Assembly: GCF_043557345.1 (NCBI RefSeq)
Contig: NZ_JBIFFV010000006.1
Coordinates: 62,001 to 126,000, forward strand
DNA: 64,000 nt
From: Sulfitobacter sp043557345
Lineage (GTDB): Bacteria; Pseudomonadota; Alphaproteobacteria; Rhodobacterales; Rhodobacteraceae
Direction of reading: 5' to 3'
Part shown: positions 1 through 7,675 of the stretch, in pieces
How the letters are laid out: each line of letters begins with the position of its first letter
How positions within the stretch are numbered: the first letter of the stretch is position 1
Program-made: the position numbers and the translations under genes
Notes under the pieces: model-generated
Told to the model about the DNA's origin: nothing
The model's database searches: none
The model's input: the letters and a program-made list of their open reading frames with translations, nothing else

Positions 1-860
1 AGGCCAGCCCGCTCGACGATATGATCGCCTTTCACATCGTCTTTGGCAAAACCGTACCCGATGTCTCGCTCAATGCCGTGGCCAATCTGGGTTATGCCCA
101 AGGCCGTTGGCTGCGCCCCGTCTGGCCCGGCGACACGCTGCGTGCGCAAAGCGAGGTCATCGGCCTCAAGCAAAATTCCAACGGCAAGACCGGCGTGGTC
201 TGGGTCCGCACCACCGGGCTGAACCAGAATGACGAAATGGTGCTGGACTATGTCCGCTGGGTCATGGTGCGCAAAGCCGACCTCGACGCCCCCGCGCCCG
301 AAACCACCCTGCCGGATCTCCCCGATGCGCTGAGTGTGGATCAATTGCATATCCCGCAGGGCCTCGACTTTACCAATTACGACTTCGCCCGCGCCGGGGA
401 GCCGCACCGCTGGGGCGACTACGTGGTCGGCGAAAAGATCGACCATGTCGACGGCGTCACGATTGAGGAAGCCGAACACATGATGGCCACGCGCCTGTGG
501 CAGAACACCGCCAAGGTGCATTTCGACACTTCCGCCCGCCCCGACGGTTCGCGGCTGATCTACGGCGGGCATGTGATCTCTATGGCGCGGGCGCTGTCCT
601 TCAACGGGCTGGCCAATGCGCAGATGGTCGTGGGGCTGAACGGCGGCGCCCATGCCAACCCCTGCCTTGCAGGCGATACCGTCCGGGCATGGACCGAAGT
701 GCTCGACAAGGCCGAGACTTCGGCCCCCGGTGTCGGCGCGCTGCGTCTGCGCCTTGTGGCAACCAAGGGCGGCGCCCCCTTCGAGCTGCGCGATGAGGCC
801 GGAAAATACCGCGCAGAGGTTTTGCTTGACCTCGATTATTGGGCGCTCATGCCGCGCTGA
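1..860 (+). CDS. mch: Mesaconyl-C1-CoA hydratase (beta-methylmalyl-CoA dehydratase), 3' part
   Basis: C-terminal part of a MaoC/hot-dog-fold hydratase that interconverts mesaconyl-C1-CoA and beta-methylmalyl-CoA in the ethylmalonyl-CoA pathway of acetyl-CoA assimilation (cytoplasm). The frame is open to the left edge: codons run from base 3 through the Met at 21, so that Met is internal and the true start lies outside. About 285 residues are present; I recall full-length homologues of about 340. Stretches such as FGKTVPDVSLNAVANLG, GEKIDHVDGVTIEEAEHM and GGHVISMARALSFNGLANA agree with the Rhodobacter enzyme as I remember it, and the protein ends LDYWALMPR as that family does. It reads toward sucC but is separated from it by 223 bases holding a hairpin and an operator-like dyad, so it probably ends its own transcript. 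A generic MaoC dehydratase is the alternative. Confidence 0.85.
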   Translation, partial: ASPLDDMIAFHIVFGKTVPDVSLNAVANLGYAQGRWLRPVWPGDTLRAQSEVIGLKQNSNGKTGVVWVRTTGLNQNDEMVLDYVRWVMVRKADLDAPAPETTLPDLPDALSVDQLHIPQGLDFTNYDFARAGEPHRWGDYVVGEKIDHVDGVTIEEAEHMMATRLWQNTAKVHFDTSARPDGSRLIYGGHVISMARALSFNGLANAQMVVGLNGGAHANPCLAGDTVRAWTEVLDKAETSAPGVGALRLRLVATKGGAPFELRDEAGKYRAEVLLDLDYWALMPR

Positions 861-869
861 CTGGCCGGT

Positions 870-889
870 CCGCCCCTTGAGCGGGGCGG
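870..889 (+). terminator. Hairpin after mch
   Basis: Stem CCGCCCC / GGGGCGG (7 bp) with loop TTGAGC, ten bases after the mch stop. The bases that follow are C-rich, with no clear T-run, so this is a candidate weak terminator or mRNA 3' stabiliser rather than a textbook intrinsic terminator. Confidence 0.4.
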
Positions 890-944
890 CCTATCCCCCC
901 TTAATCAAGCAAAAATCAGCCGATTCGGAGCCTTTGAGCGGAAA

Positions 945-975
945 TGTGATCACACGTATTTATCGTGTGATCACA
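945..975. promoter_or_regulatory. 31-bp perfect dyad: two TGTGATCACA palindromes upstream of sucC
   Basis: Arms TGTGATCACACG (945-956) and CGTGTGATCACA (964-975) are exact reverse complements around a 7-base A/T spacer. Each arm contains the 10-bp palindrome TGTGATCACA; their centres are 21 bp apart, two helical turns, so two dimers could bind the same DNA face. The GT-N4-AC core suits a FadR-type GntR regulator. In Rhodobacter sphaeroides a GntR protein, AkgR, activates TCA-cycle genes, so an AkgR-like protein is a reasonable guess; the assignment is inference, the symmetry is directly visible. Confidence 0.7.
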
Positions 976-1020
976 AATCTCATTTTTAGCTGGCCAAACC
1001 CCGCTTTCTCCGAAAAAACC

Positions 1021-1049
1021 CTTACAGGAACGAGAGTCATCCCCATACT
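1021..1049 (+). promoter_or_regulatory. Candidate sigma-70 promoter of sucC
   Basis: CTTACA (1021-1026) and CATACT (1044-1049), separated by 17 bases, each match the consensus at four of six positions. A start near 1056 would place the 945-975 dyad at about -96, an activator-like distance. Weak on sequence alone. Confidence 0.3.
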
Positions 1050-1083
1050 ACGGGGCAACTGGAACAGAAACGGGACCGTTTTC

Positions 1084-2277
1084 ATGAACATCCACGAATA
1101 TCAGGCAAAAGCCCTCCTGCGCAGCTATGGCGCCCCTGTCTCCGACGGCCGCGTTGTGCTGAAGGCAGAAGACGCCAAGAACGCAGCCGGCGAAATGGAC
1201 GGGCCCCTTTGGGTTGTCAAAGCGCAGATCCACGCAGGCGGTCGCGGCAAGGGCAGCTTCAAGGAAGCCGCCGCTGGCGAAAAGGGCGGTGTGCGCCTTG
1301 CCAAATCCGTGGAAGAAGCGGCCGAGGAAGCCAAGAAGATGCTGGGCAAAACGCTGGTCACGCATCAGACCGGCCCCGCAGGCAAGCAGGTCAATCGCAT
1401 CTACATCGAAGACGGCTCTGACATCGAGCGTGAGCTGTACCTCGCCCTGCTGGTCGACCGCCAGACCAGCCGCATCTCCTTTGTCTGCTCCACCGAAGGC
1501 GGCATGGACATCGAAGAAGTCGCCGAAGCGACACCTGAAAAAATCCTCAGCTTCTCCGTCGATCCGGCCACCGGCTACCAGCCCTACCACGGCCGCCGCG
1601 TCGCCTTCTCGCTGGGTCTTGAGGGTGCCGCCGTCAAGCAATGCGTGAAGCTGATGGGTCAACTCTACCAGGCCTTCATCGAGAAGGACATGGAGATGCT
1701 CGAGATCAACCCGCTGATCGTCATGCCCGGCAACGAACTCAAGGTGCTCGACGCCAAGGTCGGTTTCGATGGCAACGCCATGTACCGCCAGCCCGACATC
1801 GCCAACCTGCGCGACGAGACCGAGGAAGACGCCAAGGAACTCGAAGCCTCCAAATACGACCTGAACTACATCGCGCTCGACGGTGAGATCGGCTGCATGG
1901 TGAACGGCGCGGGCCTCGCCATGGCCACAATGGACATCATCAAACTCTACGGCGCGGAGCCTGCCAACTTCCTCGACGTGGGCGGTGGTGCGACCAAAGA
2001 GAAAGTCACCGAAGCCTTCAAGATCATCACCTCCGACGAGAACGTCAAAGGCATCCTCGTGAACATCTTCGGCGGCATCATGCGCTGCGATGTCATCGCC
2101 GAAGGCGTGGTCGCCGCGGTCAAGGAAGTCGGCCTGAAAGTGCCGCTGGTCGTGCGCCTTGAGGGTACCAACGTCGAAGAAGGCAAGGCAATCATCAACA
2201 ACTCCGGTCTCGACGTCATCGCCGCCGACGACCTGAAGGATGGCGCGCAGAAGATCGTGAAAGCGGTCAAAGGCTAA
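1084..2277 (+). CDS. sucC: Succinate--CoA ligase (ADP-forming), beta subunit
   Basis: Beta subunit of succinyl-CoA synthetase, which couples succinyl-CoA to succinate conversion with ATP or GTP formation in the TCA cycle. The 397-residue protein starts MNIHEYQAKALL, the normal family start. The frame is open upstream, but the earlier codons do not resemble the family and run through the regulatory dyad, so 1084 is chosen. The ATP-grasp part carries HAGGRGKG near residues 51-58. The C-terminal ligase domain has FLDVGGGA and NIFGGIMRCDVIA, which binds near the phosphohistidine of SucD. The length is typical. The ribosome-binding site is poor (GGGACC). Its partner sucD lies 1.24 kb downstream, after two small membrane-protein genes and three hairpins, instead of directly adjacent. 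Confidence 0.97.
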   Translation: MNIHEYQAKALLRSYGAPVSDGRVVLKAEDAKNAAGEMDGPLWVVKAQIHAGGRGKGSFKEAAAGEKGGVRLAKSVEEAAEEAKKMLGKTLVTHQTGPAGKQVNRIYIEDGSDIERELYLALLVDRQTSRISFVCSTEGGMDIEEVAEATPEKILSFSVDPATGYQPYHGRRVAFSLGLEGAAVKQCVKLMGQLYQAFIEKDMEMLEINPLIVMPGNELKVLDAKVGFDGNAMYRQPDIANLRDETEEDAKELEASKYDLNYIALDGEIGCMVNGAGLAMATMDIIKLYGAEPANFLDVGGGATKEKVTEAFKIITSDENVKGILVNIFGGIMRCDVIAEGVVAAVKEVGLKVPLVVRLEGTNVEEGKAIINNSGLDVIAADDLKDGAQKIVKAVKG

Positions 2278-2284
2278 GCCTTTT

Positions 2285-2326
2285 CGGCCAGTCCCGCCCG
2301 GCCCCCGCGCCGGTCGGGACTGGCCG
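2285..2326 (+). terminator. Strong hairpin directly after sucC
   Basis: Perfect 12-bp stem CGGCCAGTCCCG (2285-2296) / CGGGACTGGCCG (2315-2326), with a further inner stem CCGGC/GCCGG in the 18-base loop. It is followed by only TTTC, so it may act as a partial terminator or a 3' stabiliser of sucC mRNA within the operon. Confidence 0.6.
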
Positions 2327-2412
2327 TTTCCAACGTTCCTGCCGCCCCGCTGCGGCAGGGGCAAATGCGACGACACGGCGCCGCGCCCACCCGATTACGC
2401 AATGAGGTCAGT

Positions 2413-2706
2413 ATGGATCACTCTCCCAAATCCTCCCCCGTTCTGACGGGTATTGCGCTATTGGGGGCGGGCATTTTGATCCAGCAATGGCAACCCGGCG
2501 CGCTGCGCCTGCCCGAACCGGCCAACCACCGGCGCCACGACCGCGGGCTGCGCCGCGCCGCGCGGAAATCCCGCGACGGGCTGGCGATGATCCTGCCGTC
2601 GAACCTCACCGGCTCCATTGGCCGCAGCCTGATGATCATGGGTGCGGGTCTGCTGACCCTGCGGGTGCTGGACCTGCTGGTCGATCAAGATGAGCAGCTT
2701 TACTGA
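2413..2706 (+). CDS. Small hypothetical protein with two possible membrane segments
   Basis: 97 residues, MDHSPKSSPVLTG start, preceded by a GAGGT ribosome-binding site 4 bases away; the longer frame from 2365 has no better signal. Two hydrophobic stretches (about residues 10-22, VLTGIALLGAGIL, and 70-87, SLMIMGAGLLTLRVLDLL) flank a very basic middle (ANHRRHDRGLRRAARKSRDG). This suggests a small inner-membrane protein with a charged cytoplasmic loop. I do not recognise the family. It sits between sucC and sucD and ends 73 bases before the next membrane-protein gene, so it is co-directional with the succinyl-CoA synthetase genes, but nothing visible ties it to that enzyme. Confidence 0.65.
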   Translation: MDHSPKSSPVLTGIALLGAGILIQQWQPGALRLPEPANHRRHDRGLRRAARKSRDGLAMILPSNLTGSIGRSLMIMGAGLLTLRVLDLLVDQDEQLY

Positions 2707-2711
2707 TGCCC

Positions 2712-2761
2712 GCGCTGTCGCTCGCCCCCCTTACCCAACACGCGGCCAAGCGCGACAGCGC
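2712..2761 (+). repeat. 10-bp inverted repeat between the two small membrane genes
   Basis: GCGCTGTCGC (2712-2721) and GCGACAGCGC (2752-2761) are perfect reverse complements with a 30-base spacer. The right arm ends 18 bases before the next start codon, so a hairpin here could affect translation initiation of the following gene. Confidence 0.5.
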
Positions 2762-2779
2762 CCCGCGAAAGGCGGCCCT

Positions 2780-3466
2780 ATGACACCGGCGTTTGCCTCT
2801 TCCCGCGCGGGCTGGGGGGTGATCCTTGCCCTGATCCTGGCCTTTGCCGCGCAGATGGTCGTTGTGAACGGCCTGCCCGCCGCCACCCAAAGCACGCTGC
2901 TGGCCGAAGGCGGCTTTTACGAAAGCCTTTCGGTCGTAGGTTACATCCTTTGCATTCTCGCATTGGTCTGGACCCTGCGCGGCGCGGTGCTGCGGGTCTG
3001 GTATCTGCCGCTGGTGCTGGCGGTCATGGCCGCGCGGGAACTGGACCTCGACAAAAGCCTCTTCTCCCGCGGCCTCTTCAAAGCCCGGCAATATACCGGT
3101 GAGGGCGTCCCGCTGGGCGAGCGGCTGATCGCCGCACTGATCCTTGCGCTGATCGTCACCGCGATCCTGCTGATGCTCTGGCGTCACGCCCGCCCCTACC
3201 TCACGGCCCTGTTTCGGGGCCGCGCTTGGGCCGGGGCCGTGCTGCTGGGGATCGGTTTCACCGTCGCATACAAACTGCTCGACGGCATCGCGCGCAAACT
3301 CGCCCCCTTGGGGATCGAGATTTCCGCCGATGCCGAACGCACCGCCTTCGTCGTCGAGGAGATCGGGGAGCTTGGCATCCCGGTCATGTTCCTCGCCGCC
3401 ATCCTGCTGTGGCCCGGCCCTGCGCCTGCCACGGCCCATCCCACCAACCGGGCGCACCGCGTCTGA
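2780..3466 (+). CDS. Hypothetical multi-pass membrane protein
   Basis: 228 residues from MTPAFASSRAGW. Five hydrophobic segments are visible: about 12-32 (GVILALILAFAAQMVVV), 49-68 (SLSVVGYILCILALVWTL), 76-90, 116-134 (LIAALILALIVTAILLML), 149-166 and a final one near 200-217 (IPVMFLAAILLW). There is no signal peptide or recognisable catalytic motif. An upstream in-frame Met at 2690 would overlap the preceding gene and add a basic, proline-rich non-membrane extension, so I prefer 2780, though its ribosome site (GAAAGGCGG) is imperfect. It lies directly before sucD, with a GC hairpin in between. Function unknown. Confidence 0.7.
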   Translation: MTPAFASSRAGWGVILALILAFAAQMVVVNGLPAATQSTLLAEGGFYESLSVVGYILCILALVWTLRGAVLRVWYLPLVLAVMAARELDLDKSLFSRGLFKARQYTGEGVPLGERLIAALILALIVTAILLMLWRHARPYLTALFRGRAWAGAVLLGIGFTVAYKLLDGIARKLAPLGIEISADAERTAFVVEEIGELGIPVMFLAAILLWPGPAPATAHPTNRAHRV

Positions 3467-3470
3467 CGCC

Positions 3471-3489
3471 CCCGGGGCCTGCCCCCGGG
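3471..3489 (+). repeat. GC hairpin before sucD
   Basis: CCCGGGG (3471-3477), loop CCTGC, CCCCGGG (3483-3489), between the membrane-protein stop and the sucD ribosome-binding site (AAGGAAG). No T-run follows, so it more likely marks an mRNA processing or stability element than a terminator. Confidence 0.45.
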
Positions 3490-3518
3490 ATTAAACATCA
3501 CCGACCAAGGAAGAAATC

Positions 3519-4406
3519 ATGGCCGTACTAGTCAACGAAAACACCAAAGTCATCTGTCAGGGTCTGACCGGCTCGCAGGGGACGTTCCACACCGAACAGG
3601 CCATCGCCTATGGCACCAAGATGGTCGGCGGCGTGACCCCGGGCAAAGGCGGTCAAACGCATCTCGACCTGCCGGTCTTCAACTCCGTGCACGAGGCCAA
3701 ACACGCGACCGAGGCGAATGCCTCCGTGATCTACGTCCCGCCCCCCTTCGCCGCCGACTCGATCCTCGAGGCGATCGACGCCGAGATGGAACTCATTGTC
3801 TGCATCACCGAAGGCATCCCGGTTCTGGACATGGCCCGCGTCGCCCGCGCGCTCGAAGGCTCCAAATCGCGCCTGATCGGGCCGAACTGCCCCGGTGTCA
3901 TCACGCCCGACGCCTGCAAGATCGGCATCATGCCGGGCCATATCCACCGCCGCGGCTCTGTCGGCGTCGTGTCGCGCTCGGGCACGCTGACCTATGAGGC
4001 CGTGAAGCAGACAACCGACATGGGCCTCGGCCAGTCCTCGGCCGTGGGCATCGGCGGCGACCCGATCAAAGGGACCGAGCATATCGACGTGTTGGAGATG
4101 TTCCTTGCCGATGACGAGACGCAATCGATCATCATGATCGGTGAAATCGGCGGCTCCGCCGAAGAGGAAGCGGCGCAATTCCTCGCCGATGAGAAGAAGA
4201 AGGGCCGTTGGAAGCCCACGGCCGGTTTCATCGCGGGCCGCACCGCCCCTCCGGGCCGCCGCATGGGCCACGCGGGCGCGATTGTCGCCGGTGGCAAGGG
4301 CGACGCAGAGAGCAAGATCGAGGCGATGAAAGAAGCCGGGATCGTGGTCGCCGACAGCCCCGCCACATTGGGCGAAGCGGTCAAAGAAGCGATCGACAAG
4401 GGCTGA
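3519..4406 (+). CDS. sucD: Succinate--CoA ligase, alpha subunit
   Basis: Alpha subunit of succinyl-CoA synthetase, 295 residues, family-typical length. The N-terminal CoA-binding Rossmann domain begins MAVLVNENTKVICQGLTGSQG, with GVTPGKGG near 43-50. The active-site phosphohistidine motif GHAGAIVAGGKGDA lies near residues 249-262. GPNCPGVI at about 125-132 is also characteristic. A good AAGGA ribosome-binding site precedes the start. It pairs with SucC, which is encoded 1.24 kb upstream. A GC-rich hairpin follows the stop, then a 305-base gap before sucA. Confidence 0.97.
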   Translation: MAVLVNENTKVICQGLTGSQGTFHTEQAIAYGTKMVGGVTPGKGGQTHLDLPVFNSVHEAKHATEANASVIYVPPPFAADSILEAIDAEMELIVCITEGIPVLDMARVARALEGSKSRLIGPNCPGVITPDACKIGIMPGHIHRRGSVGVVSRSGTLTYEAVKQTTDMGLGQSSAVGIGGDPIKGTEHIDVLEMFLADDETQSIIMIGEIGGSAEEEAAQFLADEKKKGRWKPTAGFIAGRTAPPGRRMGHAGAIVAGGKGDAESKIEAMKEAGIVVADSPATLGEAVKEAIDKG

Positions 4407-4414
4407 TGCCTGCC

Positions 4415-4434
4415 GGGCGGGCCACGGCCCGCCC
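4415..4434 (+). terminator. Hairpin after sucD
   Basis: Perfect 8-bp stem GGGCGGGC / GCCCGCCC with tetraloop CACG, eight bases after the sucD stop. The following ATTGACCC is not a T-run, so it may be a weak terminator or mRNA 3' end protector. A promoter-like element begins right after it. Confidence 0.5.
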
Positions 4435-4435
4435 A

Positions 4436-4462
4436 TTGACCCACTCTGCAAAGCGCTATGTT
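4436..4462 (+). promoter_or_regulatory. Candidate internal promoter for sucAB
   Basis: TTGACC (4436-4441) and TATGTT (4457-4462) with a 15-base spacer, directly after the sucD hairpin and 250 bases before sucA. The short spacing weakens the call, but its placement after a terminator-like stem makes separate transcription of sucA-sucB-lpd plausible. Confidence 0.35.
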
Positions 4463-4516
4463 TTGCGGGGTCTTGATGAAAACCACCCGGCGCCGCCGAC
4501 AGCGAAGGAGGGCAAG

Positions 4517-4651
4517 ATGCACATACAGACCGCGGTCAATCTCTGCCCGCTTTCGCCCGGCGCCGGCCCGCGGGCAAGCGCCCGACCCGGCGGCCCGGCA
4601 AAGCCCTGCACCTCCGCCTTCAATACCTATGGCCCCCCGCGCCGGGCCTGA
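4517..4651 (+). CDS. Possible 44-residue small ORF in the sucD-sucA gap
   Basis: An ATG with an unusually good ribosome-binding site (AAGGAGG, 6-8 bases upstream) opens a 44-codon frame starting MHIQTAVNLCPLSPG and ending YGPPRRA. It is proline-, alanine- and glycine-rich and has no recognisable domain. The 305-base gap between sucD and sucA (4407-4711) otherwise holds only the hairpin and the candidate promoter described separately. It could be a leader peptide, a small protein, or a chance frame in GC-rich DNA; the ribosome-binding site is the only positive evidence. Confidence 0.25.
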   Translation: MHIQTAVNLCPLSPGAGPRASARPGGPAKPCTSAFNTYGPPRRA

Positions 4652-4711
4652 CTATAGACCGACCCTGATTCTGACCCTGTCCCGTCTGCCCCGCCGAACA
4701 AAGGTGACCCA

Positions 4712-7672
4712 ATGACCGACCAACCCGCCAACGAACAATTCCATGCCTCTTCCTTCATGGAAGGCGACAACGCGGAATATCTTGAGGCGATGTACGCCCG
4801 CTATGCCAACGATCCCAACGCGGTGGACGAGGCATGGCAAACGTTCTTTGCGGCGATGGGCGATGACGCCGAAACCGCGCAGGCCGAGGCCGCTGGCCCC
4901 TCTTGGGCACGCCCCGATTGGCCCCCCGCCCCCCAAAGCGAGGTGATGGGCGCGCTGACCGGCGTCTGGCCCGAACCGACCGAGGCGAAGGCCGCAGGCG
5001 AGAAGATCAAGAAAAAGGCCGAGGAAAAGGGCGTTCCCGTTTCCGACGACCAGATCCGCGCCGCCGTGCTCGACAGTATCCGCGCGCTCATGCTGATCCG
5101 CGCCTACCGGATCCGTGGCCACCTCGCCGCAACGCTCGACCCTCTGGGCATGCGCGACATGGGCGAACAGCCCGAGCTTGACCCCAAGTCCTACGGTTTC
5201 ACCGATGCCGACATGGACCGCCCGATCTTCATCGACAATGTGCTGGGCCTTGAAGTGGCCACCATGAAGCAGATCGTCGACATCGTCCGCTCGACCTACT
5301 GCGGCACCTTCGCGCTGCAATATATGCATATCTCCGACCCCGAACAGGCCGGTTGGCTGAAAGAGCGGATCGAAGGCTACGGCAAGGAAATCGCCTTTAC
5401 CAAGGAAGGCCGCAAGGCGATCCTGAGCAAGCTGGTCGAAGCCGAAGGTTTCGAAAAGTTCCTGCACGTCAAATACATGGGCACCAAGCGTTTCGGCCTC
5501 GATGGCGGCGAAAGCCTTGTTCCGGCGATGGAGCAGATCATCAAGCGCGGCGGCCAGTTGGGCGTGAAGGACATCGTCATCGGCATGCCCCACCGGGGCC
5601 GTCTGTCGGTGCTGGCCAATGTCATGCAAAAACCCTACCGCGCGATCTTTAACGAATTCCAAGGCGGCAGCTTCAAGCCTGACGATGTGGATGGCTCGGG
5701 CGATGTGAAATACCACCTCGGCGCCTCCTCCGACCGTGAGTTCGACGGCAACTCCGTGCACCTGTCGCTCACCGCGAACCCCTCCCACCTAGAGGCGGTG
5801 AACCCCGTGGTGCTGGGTAAGGTCCGCGCCAAACAGGACCAATTGAACGACCAAGACCGCACCGCCGTCATGCCCGTGCTGCTGCACGGCGACGCGGCTT
5901 TCGCGGGCCAAGGGGTCGTGGCCGAATGTTTCGCGCTGTCCGGCCTCAAGGGCCACAAGACCGGCGGCACCATGCATATCGTGGTGAACAACCAGATCGG
6001 CTTCACCACCGCGCCGCATTTCTCGCGCTCCTCGCCCTATCCGACCGACAACGCGCTGGTCGTGGAGGCACCGATCTTCCACGTCAACGGCGATGATCCG
6101 GAGGCCGTGGTCCACGCCGCCCGCGTCGCAACCGAGTTCCGCCAGAAGTTCCACAAGGACGTGGTCATCGACATCTTCTGCTACCGCCGCTTCGGTCACA
6201 ACGAAGGCGACGAGCCGATGTTCACCAACCCGGTGATGTACAAGAGCGTCAAGAAACAGAAAACCACACTGAGCCTCTATACCTCGCGTCTGGTGGCCGA
6301 CGGTCTGATCCCCGAGGGGGAGATCGAAGACATGAAGACCGCCTTCCAGAACCATCTCAACGATGAGTTCGAGGCCGGGAAAGACTACCGCCCGAACAAG
6401 GCAGACTGGCTCGACGGCAAATGGTCCGGCATGGACAAAAAGAACAAGTCCTACCAGCGCGGCAAAACCGCCATCGCCCCCGAAACGCTGCAAGACGTCG
6501 GCAAGGCGATCACCACCGCGCCCGAGGGCTTCCCCCTGCACAAGACCATCGGCCGTCTGCTCGACGCGAAAAAGAAGATGTTCGAAAGCGGTGAAGGCTT
6601 TGACTGGGCCACGGCAGAGGCGCTCGCCTTCGGCTCCCTGCTGACCGAGGGCTATAAGGTCCGCCTGTCGGGTCAGGACAGCACGCGCGGCACCTTCAGC
6701 CAACGGCATTCGGCCTTCATCAACCAAGAGAACGAAGATCGCTACTATCCGCTGAATCACATCCGCGAGGGTCAAGCCGACTATGAGGTCATCGACTCCA
6801 TGCTCAGCGAATATGCGGTATTGGGGTTCGAGTATGGCTATTCGCTGGCCGAACCCAACGCGCTGACGCTCTGGGAAGCGCAGTTCGGCGACTTCGCCAA
6901 TGGCGCGCAGATCATGTTCGACCAGTTCATCTCCTCCGGTGAAAGCAAATGGCTGCGCATGTCGGGCCTCGTCTGCCTGATGCCGCATGGCTACGAAGGT
7001 CAGGGGCCCGAGCACTCCTCGGCCCGTCTGGAGCGTTTCCTCACCATGTGCGGCGGCGACAACTGGATCGTGGCGAACTGCACCACGCCCGCCAACTACT
7101 TCCACATCCTGCGCCGTCAGTTGCACCGCAGCTACCGCAAGCCGCTGATGTTGATGACACCGAAATCGCTGCTGCGCCACAAACTGGCCATCAGCAAGGC
7201 CGACGAATTCACCACCGGGTCCAGCTTCCACCGGGTGCTTTGGGATGACGCCGAAAAAGGCAACTCCGACACCAAACTGGTCGCGGATGACAAGATCAAG
7301 CGTGTGGTGATGTGTTCGGGCAAGGTCTATTACGACCTGCTGGAAGAGCGGGACGCCCGCGGCATCGACGACATCTACATCCTGCGCTTTGAACAGTTCT
7401 ACCCCTTCCCCGCGCAATCCGCGGTCAGAGAGCTGGAGCGTTTCAAAGAGGCCGAGATGATCTGGTGTCAGGAAGAGCCCAAGAACCAAGGGGCTTGGTC
7501 CTTCATCGAGCCCAACATCGAATGGGTTCTGGGCCGCATCGACGCGAAACATGGCCGCGCCTCCTATGTGGGCCGCGCCACTTCGGCCTCGCCCGCCACG
7601 GGTCTGGCCAGCCAGCACAAAGCACAACAAGCCGCCCTCGTTGACGAGGCGCTGACCATCAAAGGAAAGTAA
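4712..7672 (+). CDS. sucA: 2-oxoglutarate dehydrogenase E1 component
   Basis: Thiamine-diphosphate-dependent E1 subunit (986 residues) that decarboxylates 2-oxoglutarate and reductively succinylates the lipoyl group of E2. The N-terminal helical E2/E3-binding segment is visible (SFMEGDNAEYLEAMYARYA, about 14-32). The ThDP motif runs from HGDAAFAGQG (about 392-401) to the NNQIGFTT end near 426-433. HRGRLSVLANV, RRFGHNEGDEP and LMPHGYEGQGPEHSSAR are classic E1o signatures. The start ATG has an AAAGGTG ribosome site. sucB follows after 3 bases, so the two are co-translated; E3 (lpd) is 2.8 kb further on, completing the complex. Confidence 0.98.
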   Translation: MTDQPANEQFHASSFMEGDNAEYLEAMYARYANDPNAVDEAWQTFFAAMGDDAETAQAEAAGPSWARPDWPPAPQSEVMGALTGVWPEPTEAKAAGEKIKKKAEEKGVPVSDDQIRAAVLDSIRALMLIRAYRIRGHLAATLDPLGMRDMGEQPELDPKSYGFTDADMDRPIFIDNVLGLEVATMKQIVDIVRSTYCGTFALQYMHISDPEQAGWLKERIEGYGKEIAFTKEGRKAILSKLVEAEGFEKFLHVKYMGTKRFGLDGGESLVPAMEQIIKRGGQLGVKDIVIGMPHRGRLSVLANVMQKPYRAIFNEFQGGSFKPDDVDGSGDVKYHLGASSDREFDGNSVHLSLTANPSHLEAVNPVVLGKVRAKQDQLNDQDRTAVMPVLLHGDAAFAGQGVVAECFALSGLKGHKTGGTMHIVVNNQIGFTTAPHFSRSSPYPTDNALVVEAPIFHVNGDDPEAVVHAARVATEFRQKFHKDVVIDIFCYRRFGHNEGDEPMFTNPVMYKSVKKQKTTLSLYTSRLVADGLIPEGEIEDMKTAFQNHLNDEFEAGKDYRPNKADWLDGKWSGMDKKNKSYQRGKTAIAPETLQDVGKAITTAPEGFPLHKTIGRLLDAKKKMFESGEGFDWATAEALAFGSLLTEGYKVRLSGQDSTRGTFSQRHSAFINQENEDRYYPLNHIREGQADYEVIDSMLSEYAVLGFEYGYSLAEPNALTLWEAQFGDFANGAQIMFDQFISSGESKWLRMSGLVCLMPHGYEGQGPEHSSARLERFLTMCGGDNWIVANCTTPANYFHILRRQLHRSYRKPLMLMTPKSLLRHKLAISKADEFTTGSSFHRVLWDDAEKGNSDTKLVADDKIKRVVMCSGKVYYDLLEERDARGIDDIYILRFEQFYPFPAQSAVRELERFKEAEMIWCQEEPKNQGAWSFIEPNIEWVLGRIDAKHGRASYVGRATSASPATGLASQHKAQQAALVDEALTIKGK

Positions 7673-7675
7673 ACC

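Noticed and set aside
945..975. CRP/FNR-type binding site
   Set aside because: TGTGA and TCACA are directly fused (no N6 spacer) and there is no TTGAT-N4-ATCAA pattern. The symmetry is better explained by two adjacent GntR-type sites.
2365..2412. Longer start of the small protein after sucC
   Set aside because: ATG at 2413 has a good GAGGT site, while the extension is Arg-rich and unlike the rest of the chain.
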